Below, one piece after another: positions 1 to 4,770 of a stretch of DNA of 9,368 bases. Position 1 is the stretch's first letter. The number at the start of each line of letters is the position of its first letter. The translations under genes were made by a program, and so were the position numbers. Origin of the DNA: DATKDU01 sp035512595 (GTDB lineage Bacteria; Planctomycetota; Planctomycetia; Pirellulales; Pirellulaceae); assembly GCA_035512595.1 (NCBI GenBank), contig DATKDU010000496.1:1-9368 (forward strand). Reading direction: 5' to 3'. The notes below the pieces were generated by a model, which ran no database searches, was not told where the DNA came from, and saw only the letters and a program-made list of their open reading frames with translations.

Positions 1-323
1 ATGTGGCTGGTTCGCTTGAGGATCATGTACGCCTGGCCGCGGGACATGGGGCGAATCCGCTTGAACATCGGCCCGCCGTCGATGCGGGCGTCCACGACCA
101 GAAGCTGCTCGACCCGCACGGTCTTGCCCGGGTTCTGATCCGGATCCTGGGCGTTGCCGATCGCGCTGTGCAGCACCTTCTCCAGCAGCCGCGCGCCGCG
201 CTGGGGCTGGTACTTGAGGATATCCAGCGCATCGTCGGCAAACTTGCCGCGAATCAAGTCCGCCAGCGCACGCACCTTGCGGGCGCTGATCCGGGCGTGT
301 TTGTGTTGTGCTTTGAAGGCCAT
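1..323 (-). CDS. rplV: 50S ribosomal protein L22 (partial, 3' end beyond window)
   Basis: Large-subunit protein L22, which binds 23S rRNA and lines the peptide exit tunnel. The gene runs off position 1, so 107 codons are visible. The translation starts MAFKAQHKHARISARKVRAL and continues with an LIRGK segment. The end is also family-typical: VVDARIDGGPMFKR, then MSRGQAYMILKRTSH just before the window edge. L22 is usually about 110-120 residues, so only a short tail is missing. The ATG at 323 has an SD (AGGA at 332-335) eight bases upstream. It begins 16 bases after the rpsS stop, in the standard S19-L22 order, so it is cotranscribed with the genes upstream. No frameshift is visible. Identification is confident. 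Confidence 0.95.
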   Translation of the reverse strand, partial: MAFKAQHKHARISARKVRALADLIRGKFADDALDILKYQPQRGARLLEKVLHSAIGNAQDPDQNPGKTVRVEQLLVVDARIDGGPMFKRIRPMSRGQAYMILKRTSH

Positions 324-339
324 GGCCTGATTCCTGTCT

Positions 340-648
340 CTACTTGGCGGCTGGCGCCGGTGCAGCGCCGCCCGCCGCTTCCTTCTTCCCCCGGCCTCCG
401 TGGCCGCGGAACGTGCGGGTCGGTGCAAACTCACCCAACTTGTGTCCGACCATATCCTCCGTCACGAACACCTTCACGTGCATTCTGCCGTTATGAACCA
501 TGAACGTCAGGCCGACGAATTCCGGCACGATCGTACAGGCGCGGGCCCAGGTCTTGATCGGCTCCTTGGAGCCGGTCCGTCCCAGGTTCTGCACCTTCTT
601 GAACAGCTTGAAATCGACGTACGGACCTTTTTTGGTGGACCTGCTCAT
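340..648 (-). CDS. rpsS: 30S ribosomal protein S19
   Basis: Small-subunit head protein S19 (102 aa), which pairs with S13 near the A-site finger contact. It begins MSRSTKKGPYVDFKLFKKV, and the family core VPEFVGLTFMVHNGRMHVKV, then GHKLGEFAPTRTFRGHGG, is intact. E. coli S19 is about 92 residues. The extra length is a low-complexity C-terminal tail rich in Ala and Pro after GGRGKKEA, probably disordered. It lies between rplB (61-bp spacer with two hairpins) and rplV (16-bp gap). A weak GGTGA nine bases before the ATG is the only SD-like sequence, and part of it lies in the stem of the hairpin at 659-676. Start and stop are otherwise unambiguous. Confidence 0.96.
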   Translation of the reverse strand: MSRSTKKGPYVDFKLFKKVQNLGRTGSKEPIKTWARACTIVPEFVGLTFMVHNGRMHVKVFVTEDMVGHKLGEFAPTRTFRGHGGRGKKEAAGGAAPAPAAK

Positions 649-658
649 AGTTTTCTTT

Positions 659-709
659 CACCGCCTGGGGGCGGTGGTTAACCGCCGCGCCCACGCGGCG
701 ACCTTGTTC
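659..709 (-). other. rplB-rpsS spacer with two adjacent GC hairpins
   Basis: The 61-bp spacer between the rplB stop and the rpsS ATG holds two perfect 7-bp stems. Stem A pairs 683-689 with 694-700 across a 4-base loop. Stem B pairs 659-665 with 670-676 across the loop TGGG. Neither is followed by a T-tract on the minus strand (after stem B comes AAAGAAAACT and then the rpsS ATG), so they are not ordinary terminators. Stem B covers the only SD-like bases before rpsS and could modulate its translation or protect the mRNA. Stem A belongs to a repeat that also occurs at 1932-1958. Function is inferred only. Confidence 0.5.
675..701 (-). repeat. 27-bp palindromic repeat, copy 1 (rplB-rpsS spacer)
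   Basis: Read on the minus strand, this 27-bp element has the arms CGCCGCG and CGCGGCG around a TGGG loop, followed by GTTAACCA. It matches the plus strand at 1932-1958 in 26 of 27 positions, differing only in the last loop base. The two copies are in opposite orientation and lie in separate intergenic spacers of the same operon. This fits a dispersed REP-like element better than chance. Whether more copies exist in the genome cannot be seen here. Confidence 0.6.
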
Positions 710-1567
710 TTACCTCAACTTCAGTTGCCCATACCGCCGCGAGCGCCGCCGCCGAACGATCGCCGAGTTGGACGCCTTCCGCCGCTGCCGCGTGAACCCC
801 CCCTTTGCGGGAACTCCCGTCGGGCTCACCGGATGGCGGCCGCCTTTGGTCCGGCCTTCGCCGCCGCCGTGCGGGTGGTCGATCGGATTCATCGCCGTCC
901 CGCGCACCGTCGGGCGAATTCCCAGCCACCGCTTGCGACCCGCTTTGCCGTACACCACGTTCATATCGTCGGCATTGCCGACGGAGCCGATCGTCGCCCG
1001 GCAAGTCGCCGGTACGCGGCGAATCTCGCCGCTGGGGAGCGTGATCTGCGCCCAGCCGGCTTCGCGAGCCATCAGGCTCGCGTTCGACCCGGCACTGCGG
1101 CAGAGCCGAGCCCCGCGGCCAGGCTGCAGCTCGATGTTGTGGATCGTGGCGGCCAGCGGGATCCGCGACAGCGGCAGGCAGTTGCCGACCGTCGGCGGGG
1201 CGTCGGGGCCATTTTCCAGCATCTGCCCGACCGCCAGTCCGTCGGGGGCGATGATGTAGGCCTTCGTGCCGTCTACATAGTGGAGCAGCGCCACGCGGGC
1301 GTTGCGGTTGGGATCGTATTGGATCGAATCGACGCGGGCGGCGACGCCGTCCTTGTCGCGCTTGAAATCGATGACGCGGTACTGCCGCTTGTGGCCGCCG
1401 CCCCGATGGCGGACGGTGATCCGCCCCTGGTTGTTGCGGCCCCCCTTTTTGCGGATCGGCCTCAGCAGCGACTTTTCCTTGCGCGCGCCTTTGGTGAGCT
1501 CGGCAAAGTCGCTGACGCTCGCGCCGCGGCGCCCGGCAGTCGTCGGATTGTATTGGCGAATTCCCAT
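710..1567 (-). CDS. rplB: 50S ribosomal protein L2
   Basis: Large-subunit protein L2 (285 aa; E. coli 273), needed for subunit association and peptidyl-transferase centre assembly. It opens MGIRQYNPTTAGRRGASVSD. The N-terminal RNA-binding motif GGRNNQGRITVRHRGGGHKR (about residues 42-61) is followed by QYRVIDFKRDKDG. The C-terminal signature MNPIDHPHGGGEGR (about residues 226-239), which contains the functionally important histidine of the family, is intact, and a basic RRRRSRRYGQLKLR tail ends the protein. The gene follows rplW after 20 bases. No SD can be seen in that gap (CAGCGAAACGAACAACC before the ATG), so translation probably relies on coupling or an unstructured leader. No odd residues or breaks were seen. 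Confidence 0.97.
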   Translation of the reverse strand: MGIRQYNPTTAGRRGASVSDFAELTKGARKEKSLLRPIRKKGGRNNQGRITVRHRGGGHKRQYRVIDFKRDKDGVAARVDSIQYDPNRNARVALLHYVDGTKAYIIAPDGLAVGQMLENGPDAPPTVGNCLPLSRIPLAATIHNIELQPGRGARLCRSAGSNASLMAREAGWAQITLPSGEIRRVPATCRATIGSVGNADDMNVVYGKAGRKRWLGIRPTVRGTAMNPIDHPHGGGEGRTKGGRHPVSPTGVPAKGGFTRQRRKASNSAIVRRRRSRRYGQLKLR

Positions 1568-1587
1568 GGTTGTTCGTTTCGCTGAGA

Positions 1588-1917
1588 CTAGAAGAAGTCG
1601 ATCCGATGCTCTTCGTTGAGCGTCACGATCGCTTTCTTCCAGGATTTGGTATGTCCGAGCTTGAATCGATGCCGGCGATTCTTGCCGCGGCGATTCTGCG
1701 TGCGAACCTTTTCCACTTTGACGTTGAACAAATCTTCCACGGCCCGCCGCACGTCGTCTTTGTTGGCCAGCGGGTTGATCTCAAACGCGTACTGGTTGTT
1801 GCGCGTCGAGCGGTGCATGTTCTTTTCCGTCACCAGCGGCCGGAGGATCACCTGGTACGACTCCAGGGTCGTCGGCTCGGCGGCGGCGACTAACGGTTGC
1901 GGGTTTTCAGTTGCCAT
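1588..1917 (-). CDS. rplW: 50S ribosomal protein L23
   Basis: Large-subunit protein L23 (109 aa from this start), an early 23S rRNA binder at the tunnel exit and docking site for trigger factor and SRP. The family core LRPLVTEKNMHRSTRNNQYA, then FEINPLANKDDVRRAVEDLF and NVKVEKVRTQNRRGK, is complete, and the protein ends HRIDFF. The frame stays open upstream to an ATG at 1980. The ATG at 1917 (MATENPQ) was chosen because the extra 21 residues are Arg-rich with no family match, and because the DNA encoding them contains a palindromic repeat found elsewhere in a spacer. No clear SD precedes 1917 (GAGACGAAAC). It lies 20 bases before rplB. Identity is certain, the start somewhat less so. Confidence 0.93.
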   Translation of the reverse strand: MATENPQPLVAAAEPTTLESYQVILRPLVTEKNMHRSTRNNQYAFEINPLANKDDVRRAVEDLFNVKVEKVRTQNRRGKNRRHRFKLGHTKSWKKAIVTLNEEHRIDFF

Positions 1918-1931
1918 GTTTCGTCTCACGT

Positions 1932-1958
1932 TCGCCGCGTGGTCGCGGCGGTTAACCA
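1932..1958 (+). repeat. 27-bp palindromic repeat, copy 2 (rplD-rplW spacer)
   Basis: Second copy of the element at 675-701, in the opposite orientation and identical at 26 of 27 positions. A perfect 7-bp stem (1933-1939 with 1944-1950) encloses the loop TGGT, and the tail GTTAACCA follows. It lies in the 72-bp gap between the rplD stop and the preferred rplW start, about 15 bases upstream of that ATG in the transcript. It has no T-tract, so a simple terminator is unlikely. Confidence 0.6.
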
Positions 1959-1989
1959 TTGTTCTGCGCCGCGGGTCCACGCCGGGTGG

Positions 1990-2637
1990 TTATGCCGGCT
2001 TCTTCGTCGCCTTCTCCGCCGCGGCGGCAATCGCATCGAGTGCCGCCTTGGTCACGAGCATCTTCTTGGGAGTCAACACCGCCAGGGCGTTCAACTCGGC
2101 GACCGGGGAAATCGAGACCCGCTCGATATTCCGGGCGCTCTTCACCACGTTCGGATCGAGTCCGGCGGTGGCGATCAACGTCGATTTGCCCGACAGCTTG
2201 AGCGCCTTGAGGATGGCGGCCACATCCCTGGTCCTGGGCGCGGCCAGCGACAGTTCGTCGATCACCACGACGTCTTCGCTCTGGAGCTTGCGGGCAATCG
2301 CCATCCGCGTGGCAAGCTGCGTCGCTTTCCGCGGCAGCCGATACGAATAATCCCGATTCCGCAGGGCGAAAATGTGGCCGCCGCCGCGGCGCAGCGGACT
2401 GCGCCGCGAGCCGGCGCGGGCGTTGCCCGTCCCCTTCTGGCGATACATCTTTTTGCTCGTCCCGGCGACTTCGCTGCGGTCCTTGGTCTTGTGCGTCCCC
2501 TGCCGCTGATTGGCCTGGTACATCACGACCACGTCGTGCAGGAGCTGCTTGTTGATTTTGGGCGCAATCTTGGCCGGGTCGATCTCGTACTTGCCGACCT
2601 CGGCGCCGCTTTTGTCGTAAATCGGAAGGCTGACCAT
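1990..2637 (-). CDS. rplD: 50S ribosomal protein L4
   Basis: Large-subunit protein L4 (215 aa, normal length). In E. coli it also represses its own S10 operon by transcription attenuation and translational control. The tunnel loop is clear: RQKGTGNARAGSRRSP, then LRRGGGHIFALRNRDYSYRL (about residues 66-101). The globular part follows with SEDVVVIDELSLAAPRTRDV and GLDPNVVKSARNIERV. A Lys/Ala-rich C-terminus ends the protein. It begins 43 bases after rplC. That spacer is almost filled by four copies of a heptamer, leaving CCCTCCC just before the ATG and no SD, which is notable for a protein that is often the operon regulator. Whether L4 regulates here cannot be judged from its own sequence. Confidence 0.96.
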   Translation of the reverse strand: MVSLPIYDKSGAEVGKYEIDPAKIAPKINKQLLHDVVVMYQANQRQGTHKTKDRSEVAGTSKKMYRQKGTGNARAGSRRSPLRRGGGHIFALRNRDYSYRLPRKATQLATRMAIARKLQSEDVVVIDELSLAAPRTRDVAAILKALKLSGKSTLIATAGLDPNVVKSARNIERVSISPVAELNALAVLTPKKMLVTKAALDAIAAAAEKATKKPA

Positions 2638-2640
2638 GGG

Positions 2641-2668
2641 AGGGTTCAGGGTTCAGGGTTCAGGGTTC
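2641..2668 (-). repeat. Heptamer tandem repeat, four copies of GAACCCT
   Basis: Four exact, uninterrupted copies of a 7-base unit (AGGGTTC on the plus strand, GAACCCT in the transcript) occupy most of the 43-bp rplC-rplD spacer and end three bases before the rplD ATG. The sequence displaces any SD for rplD. Short heptamer arrays of this kind are prone to slippage, so copy number may vary among relatives. It resembles the short tandemly repeated sequences described in some bacterial genomes, but no family assignment is possible from one locus. Confidence 0.85.
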
Positions 2669-2680
2669 AGCAGTGAGGAT

Positions 2681-3379
2681 TCAGCCAACCTTGTTCGTCT
2701 CGCGGATCAGCACCAGCATTCCCGGCGGCCCCGGCACGGCCCCGTTGATGAGCAGCAAGTGATTCTCCTTGTCGATCTTCACCAGCCGCATATTACGGAT
2801 CGTCACCTGCTCATTGCCGTACCGCCCCGGCATCTTCTTTCCCTTCTTCATCCGGCCGCCGCCGCGGTTGGACGCCAGAGCGCCGGTGCCGCCCATGTGC
2901 CGGTGTACTTTCTTGACGCCGTGCGTAGCCCGCTGTCCGGCGAAGTTGTGGCGTTTCATGACGCCCGTAAAGCCACGCCCTTTGGTCGTTCCCGTGACGT
3001 CTACAGCCTTCACCTCCGCCAGGGCCTCCACGGTGACCTCAGCGCCCACCGCAGCGTCCCCCGCCGGACCGCGCAGCTCGCGGACGTGGCGCTGCGGCTC
3101 GCAGTTGGCCTTCTCGGGAACCTGCACGCCGGCAGCGGCCATCTTTTTGGACCGCTTGCTAGAAAGAGGGGCCACGTGACCACGTTCACTGCGACTGGCA
3201 AGACGGCGGGGCTTGTCGAGAAACCCGATCTGCACCGCCTCGTAACCATCGCGCTCCTTGGTTTTCACCTGGAGGACGCGACAAGGACCGGCCTGCACGA
3301 CCGTAACGGGGATGGCTTTGCCAGCCTCGTCATAGATCTGCGTCATCCCGACCTTTCGGCCGAGTATACCCTTGGTCAT
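2681..3379 (-). CDS. rplC: 50S ribosomal protein L3
   Basis: Large-subunit protein L3 (232 aa; E. coli 209), one of the two assembly-initiator proteins, whose central loop reaches the peptidyl-transferase centre. It starts MTKGILGRKVGMTQIYDEAG. The conserved VTGTTKGRGFTGVMKRHNFA (about residues 127-146) is followed by THGVKKVHRHMGGTGAL and KKGKKMPGRYGNEQVTI. In E. coli the central loop carries a Gln methylated by PrmB. Here the aligned position appears to be Arg (SNRGGGR). The extra length is mainly a middle segment around residues 60-105. The ATG has a good SD, AAGGA at 3387-3391, seven bases upstream. The spacer to rpsJ is unusually long at 137 bases. Confidence 0.97.
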   Translation of the reverse strand: MTKGILGRKVGMTQIYDEAGKAIPVTVVQAGPCRVLQVKTKERDGYEAVQIGFLDKPRRLASRSERGHVAPLSSKRSKKMAAAGVQVPEKANCEPQRHVRELRGPAGDAAVGAEVTVEALAEVKAVDVTGTTKGRGFTGVMKRHNFAGQRATHGVKKVHRHMGGTGALASNRGGGRMKKGKKMPGRYGNEQVTIRNMRLVKIDKENHLLLINGAVPGPPGMLVLIRETNKVG

Positions 3380-3516
3380 CGCAATGTCCTTGTGGTCAGT
3401 TGCCGCGCGGGATCACGAGCATTTCGGTCACTCGCATTACCCGCGAGACTTCCAAGCCATAGTTGGTTTCGTCTCTACTTGGGCTCAGTCGGGACTATCT
3501 ATCGTGACGAGGCATT
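3380..3516 (-). other. rpsJ-rplC spacer with possible stem-loop
   Basis: This is the longest spacer inside the ribosomal operon (137 bases). Besides the duplicated rpsJ end (3499-3516 is the extra unit) and the rplC SD, it contains a possible two-part stem: 3406-3411 (CGCGGG) pairs with 3440-3445 (CCCGCG) and 3416-3419 (CGAG) pairs with 3431-3434 (CTCG), with a small internal loop and an 11-base apical loop. No T-tract follows on the minus strand. No ORF of ribosomal type is visible. Any regulatory role is speculative. Confidence 0.3.
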
Positions 3517-3534
3517 CTATCGTGACGAGGCCTT
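3499..3534 (-). repeat. 18-bp tandem duplication covering the rpsJ stop codon
   Basis: Two adjacent 18-base units (3499-3516 and 3517-3534) match at 17 of 18 positions. On the minus strand each reads in frame as X-Ala-Ser-Ser-Arg-stop. The first unit gives the true end of S10 (KASSR and TAG). The second lies just past the stop and would give NASSR and TAG if read through. This looks like a recent slippage duplication at the gene end that leaves the protein unchanged. Confidence 0.8.
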
Positions 3535-3840
3535 GATCTTGATGTCCACGCCGGCCGGCAAGCTCAACTTGTTGAGCGCTTCGATCGTCTTGGCCGAGGC
3601 TTGAACGATGTCGATCAGCCGCTTGTGCGTGCGAATCTCGAACTGCTGACGCGCCTTTTTGTCGATCGTCGGACCGGACAGGACGGTGTACCGCTCGATC
3701 CGCGTCGGCAGGGGAATCGGCCCGTGGACCTCGCTGTGCGTCCGCTTCGCCGTATCCACGATCTCCGCGGCACTCTGGTCGAGGATGGCGTGGTCGTACG
3801 CCTCCATCCGAATCCGAATTACCTCGCGCTGGGCAGCCAC
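3517..3840 (-). CDS. rpsJ: 30S ribosomal protein S10
   Basis: Small-subunit head protein S10 (107 aa; E. coli 103), also the NusE partner of NusB in antitermination. The signature KRTHSEVHGPIPLPTRIERY (about residues 32-51) is followed by TVLSGPTIDKKARQQFEIRT and HKRLIDIV. The C-terminus (VDIKIKASSR) ends in a tandemly duplicated DNA segment. The start is a GTG at 3840, supported by an SD (GGAG, complement of 3849-3852) eight bases upstream. The next in-frame ATG (residue 12) would remove the first beta strand. It is the first gene of the operon here, with its own promoter and a structured leader. The next minus-strand gene upstream is EF-G, beyond the plus-strand cassette. Confidence 0.97.
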   Translation of the reverse strand: MAAQREVIRIRMEAYDHAILDQSAAEIVDTAKRTHSEVHGPIPLPTRIERYTVLSGPTIDKKARQQFEIRTHKRLIDIVQASAKTIEALNKLSLPAGVDIKIKASSR

Positions 3841-3852
3841 TACGAACGCTCC

Positions 3853-3887
3853 AAATAAAACGGTAGGGCGGCAATGCCGTCCTACCG
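3853..3887 (-). terminator. Terminator-like hairpin in the rpsJ leader (candidate attenuator)
   Basis: A 12-bp stem (3876-3887 with 3861-3872, one G-U pair, loop of three) is followed on the minus strand by TTTTATTT at 3860-3853, the form of an intrinsic terminator. It lies between the rpsJ promoter and the rpsJ SD, whose GGAG follows the T-tract directly. A terminator inside a leader suggests attenuation, as in the E. coli S10 operon, where L4 stimulates premature termination. The stem could instead be a dispersed palindromic repeat that happens to precede a T-rich leader. Confidence 0.5.
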
Positions 3888-3905
3888 GCTTCCGTCGGTT
3901 GTTGG

Positions 3906-3920
3906 TTCCCCAAGGGGGAA
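3906..3920 (-). promoter_or_regulatory. Small hairpin at the 5' end of the rpsJ leader
   Basis: TTCCCC (3906-3911) and GGGGAA (3915-3920) form a perfect 6-bp stem with a 3-base loop. In duplex DNA the symmetry extends to 3902-3925 with one bulged base. Given the predicted start of transcription near 3921, this would be the first structure of the rpsJ leader RNA, about 18 bases ahead of the terminator-like stem. Confidence 0.35.
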
Positions 3921-3927
3921 ACCAATG

Positions 3928-3956
3928 ATGTTAGGGACCGGGGCGAGACTCGTCAA
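3928..3956 (-). promoter_or_regulatory. Sigma70-type promoter for the S10 operon
   Basis: On the minus strand TTGACG (complement of 3951-3956) and TAACAT (complement of 3928-3933) are separated by exactly 17 bases. They match the consensus at five of six and four of six positions. Transcription would start near 3921, giving a leader of about 80 bases before the rpsJ GTG. A separate promoter makes sense because the plus-strand cassette separates rpsJ from EF-G upstream. Confidence 0.6.
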
Positions 3957-4001
3957 CGGGCCTAAGTCGATTTGTAGAAGCGATTTTCGGTGGATGGGGT
4001 G

Positions 4002-4029
4002 TTGCCACGACCGCTCGCCGGTCAGGCAA
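4002..4029. other. Compound inverted repeat upstream of the sigma gene
   Basis: TTGCC (4002-4006) pairs with GGCAA (4025-4029), and GACCG (4009-4013) pairs with CGGTC (4019-4023), around a 5-base loop with a small internal bulge. The 10 paired bases are all Watson-Crick. It lies between the two divergent candidate promoters, so it could be a protein-binding site in DNA rather than an RNA element. No T-tract is present on either side. Confidence 0.35.
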
Positions 4030-4087
4030 TTGCTACGGGGTGGCTGGAAATTTCCCCGCGGAGCGCAAACTCAAGGCCGCCAATCGA

Positions 4088-4116
4088 TTGCAACCGAGAT
4101 TCGTCCCGCTGACAAT
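4088..4116 (+). promoter_or_regulatory. Weak candidate promoter for the sigma-kinase pair
   Basis: TTGCAA (4088-4093) and GACAAT (4111-4116) lie 17 bases apart, each matching the sigma70 consensus at four of six positions. Transcription would start near 4123, about 57 bases before the ATG. The perfect palindrome CAATCGATTG (4081-4090) overlaps the -35 element, as a repressor site might. An ECF-type, autoregulated promoter is an alternative: GGAAAT at 4046 resembles an ECF -35 box, but no clear -10 follows. Confidence 0.3.
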
Positions 4117-4179
4117 GGCCTCGACCTTTTTCCCGATAGATCAACTGCCGCGGGACGTATTCAGCGGCAGAGAGCCGCC

Positions 4180-4770
4180 ATGTCCCACGATCTACTGACC
4201 CAGGTGAGCCTTTTGGTCCGCATTCGCGATGCACGCGATGCGGCCGCCTGGCGGCAGTTTGTGGAGATCTACGCCCCGCTCATCTACGGGTTTCTGCGGA
4301 AGCATGGACTTCAGGATGCCGATGCGGCGGACGTCGCGCAGGACGTGCTGCGCACCGTGGCGCAGTCCATTGGCAGGTGGAATTACGATCGGCGGCAGGG
4401 TACGTTCCGCGGCTGGCTGCTGTCGGTCGTTCACAGCCGGTTGACGGATTATCACCGCCGCCAGCAGCGGCACCACGCGGCAGTCCATGCTGCCGCGGAT
4501 TGCGTTCACTGCGCCGATGACGGTCGATCCTCGGCGGAATGGGATCGCGATTACGAGCGGCAGTTATTCCACGCGGCCGCCGGCCAGGTGCGGGGAGATT
4601 TTTCCGACAGCTCGTGGCAGGCGTTTTGGCTCGCCGCGGTGGATGGCAAGGCGGCGCAAGAAATCGCGGCGACGCTGAATATCACCCCGGCCGCCGTGTA
4701 TCTCGCCAAAGCTCGCGTCATGGCCCGCATTCGTCAGCAGCTTGAATTACTCACGGGAGAGCCTCTTTGA
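4180..4770 (+). CDS. ECF-type RNA polymerase sigma factor (planctomycete, kinase-linked)
   Basis: Sigma factor of 196 aa that would direct RNA polymerase to a dedicated promoter set. Sigma region 2 spans about residues 18-95: WRQFVEIYAPLIYGFLRKHG, the DADAADVAQDVLRTV segment, then GTFRGWLLSVVHSRLTDYHR. Region 4 spans about residues 144-190: SWQAFWLAAVDGKAAQEIAA, then NITPAAVYLAKARVMARIRQ, a helix-turn-helix. The linker between them is His- and Cys-rich and contains CVHC (residues 108-111). The ATG at 4180 is the start that yields a normal ECF length. GAGAG lies five bases before it, partly within a 5-bp hairpin. The stop overlaps the kinase start, so the two are cotranslated. Planctomycetes are known to encode ECF groups linked to Ser/Thr kinases. 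Target genes are unknown. Confidence 0.88.
   Translation: MSHDLLTQVSLLVRIRDARDAAAWRQFVEIYAPLIYGFLRKHGLQDADAADVAQDVLRTVAQSIGRWNYDRRQGTFRGWLLSVVHSRLTDYHRRQQRHHAAVHAAADCVHCADDGRSSAEWDRDYERQLFHAAAGQVRGDFSDSSWQAFWLAAVDGKAAQEIAATLNITPAAVYLAKARVMARIRQQLELLTGEPL

Larger units (their letters stand above)
3841..4179. other. Divergent control region between rpsJ and the sigma factor gene
   Basis: This 339-bp stretch has no convincing gene. The sigma-factor frame stays open back to 3874, but that extension has no sigma-like sequence, is poor in recognisable structure, and crosses the rpsJ promoter and leader hairpin. From left to right it contains the rpsJ SD, a terminator-like hairpin (3853-3887), a small leader hairpin (3906-3920), the rpsJ promoter (3928-3956), a compound stem-loop (4002-4029), the palindrome GGAAATTTCC (4046-4055), the palindrome CAATCGATTG (4081-4090), a weak promoter-like pair facing the sigma gene (4088-4116), and a small hairpin (4164-4178) just before the sigma ATG. 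Confidence 0.6.

Noticed and set aside
659..700. Terminator between rplB and rpsS
   Set aside because: The stems are strong, but what follows on the minus strand is A-rich, not T-rich, and termination here would cut off rpsS and rplV.
500..1585. Long plus-strand ORF opposite rpsS and rplB
   Set aside because: It mirrors codon bias of the strongly supported ribosomal genes on the minus strand. The product is Arg/Ala-rich without domains. The same holds for plus-strand frames at 1616-2350, 1897-2676 and 2636-3604.
1918..1980. Upstream ATG for rplW at 1980
   Set aside because: The 21 extra residues are Arg-rich with no L23 similarity, and their DNA contains a palindromic repeat also found in a spacer.
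2641..2668. Heptamer array as a CRISPR or telomere-like structure
   Set aside because: There are no spacers and only four 7-base units within an operon, so a simple slippage repeat is sufficient.
4128..4160. TTGACA-like CTGACA (4109-4114) with GATAGAT as a sigma promoter
   Set aside because: Spacing is about 20 bases and the -10 match is poor. TTGCAA/GACAAT with 17 bases is better, though still weak.
3874..4179. N-terminal extension of the sigma factor frame
   Set aside because: The frame is open to 3874, but the extra 102 residues have no sigma-like features and overlap the rpsJ promoter and leader hairpins. The ATG at 4180 gives a normal ECF length.
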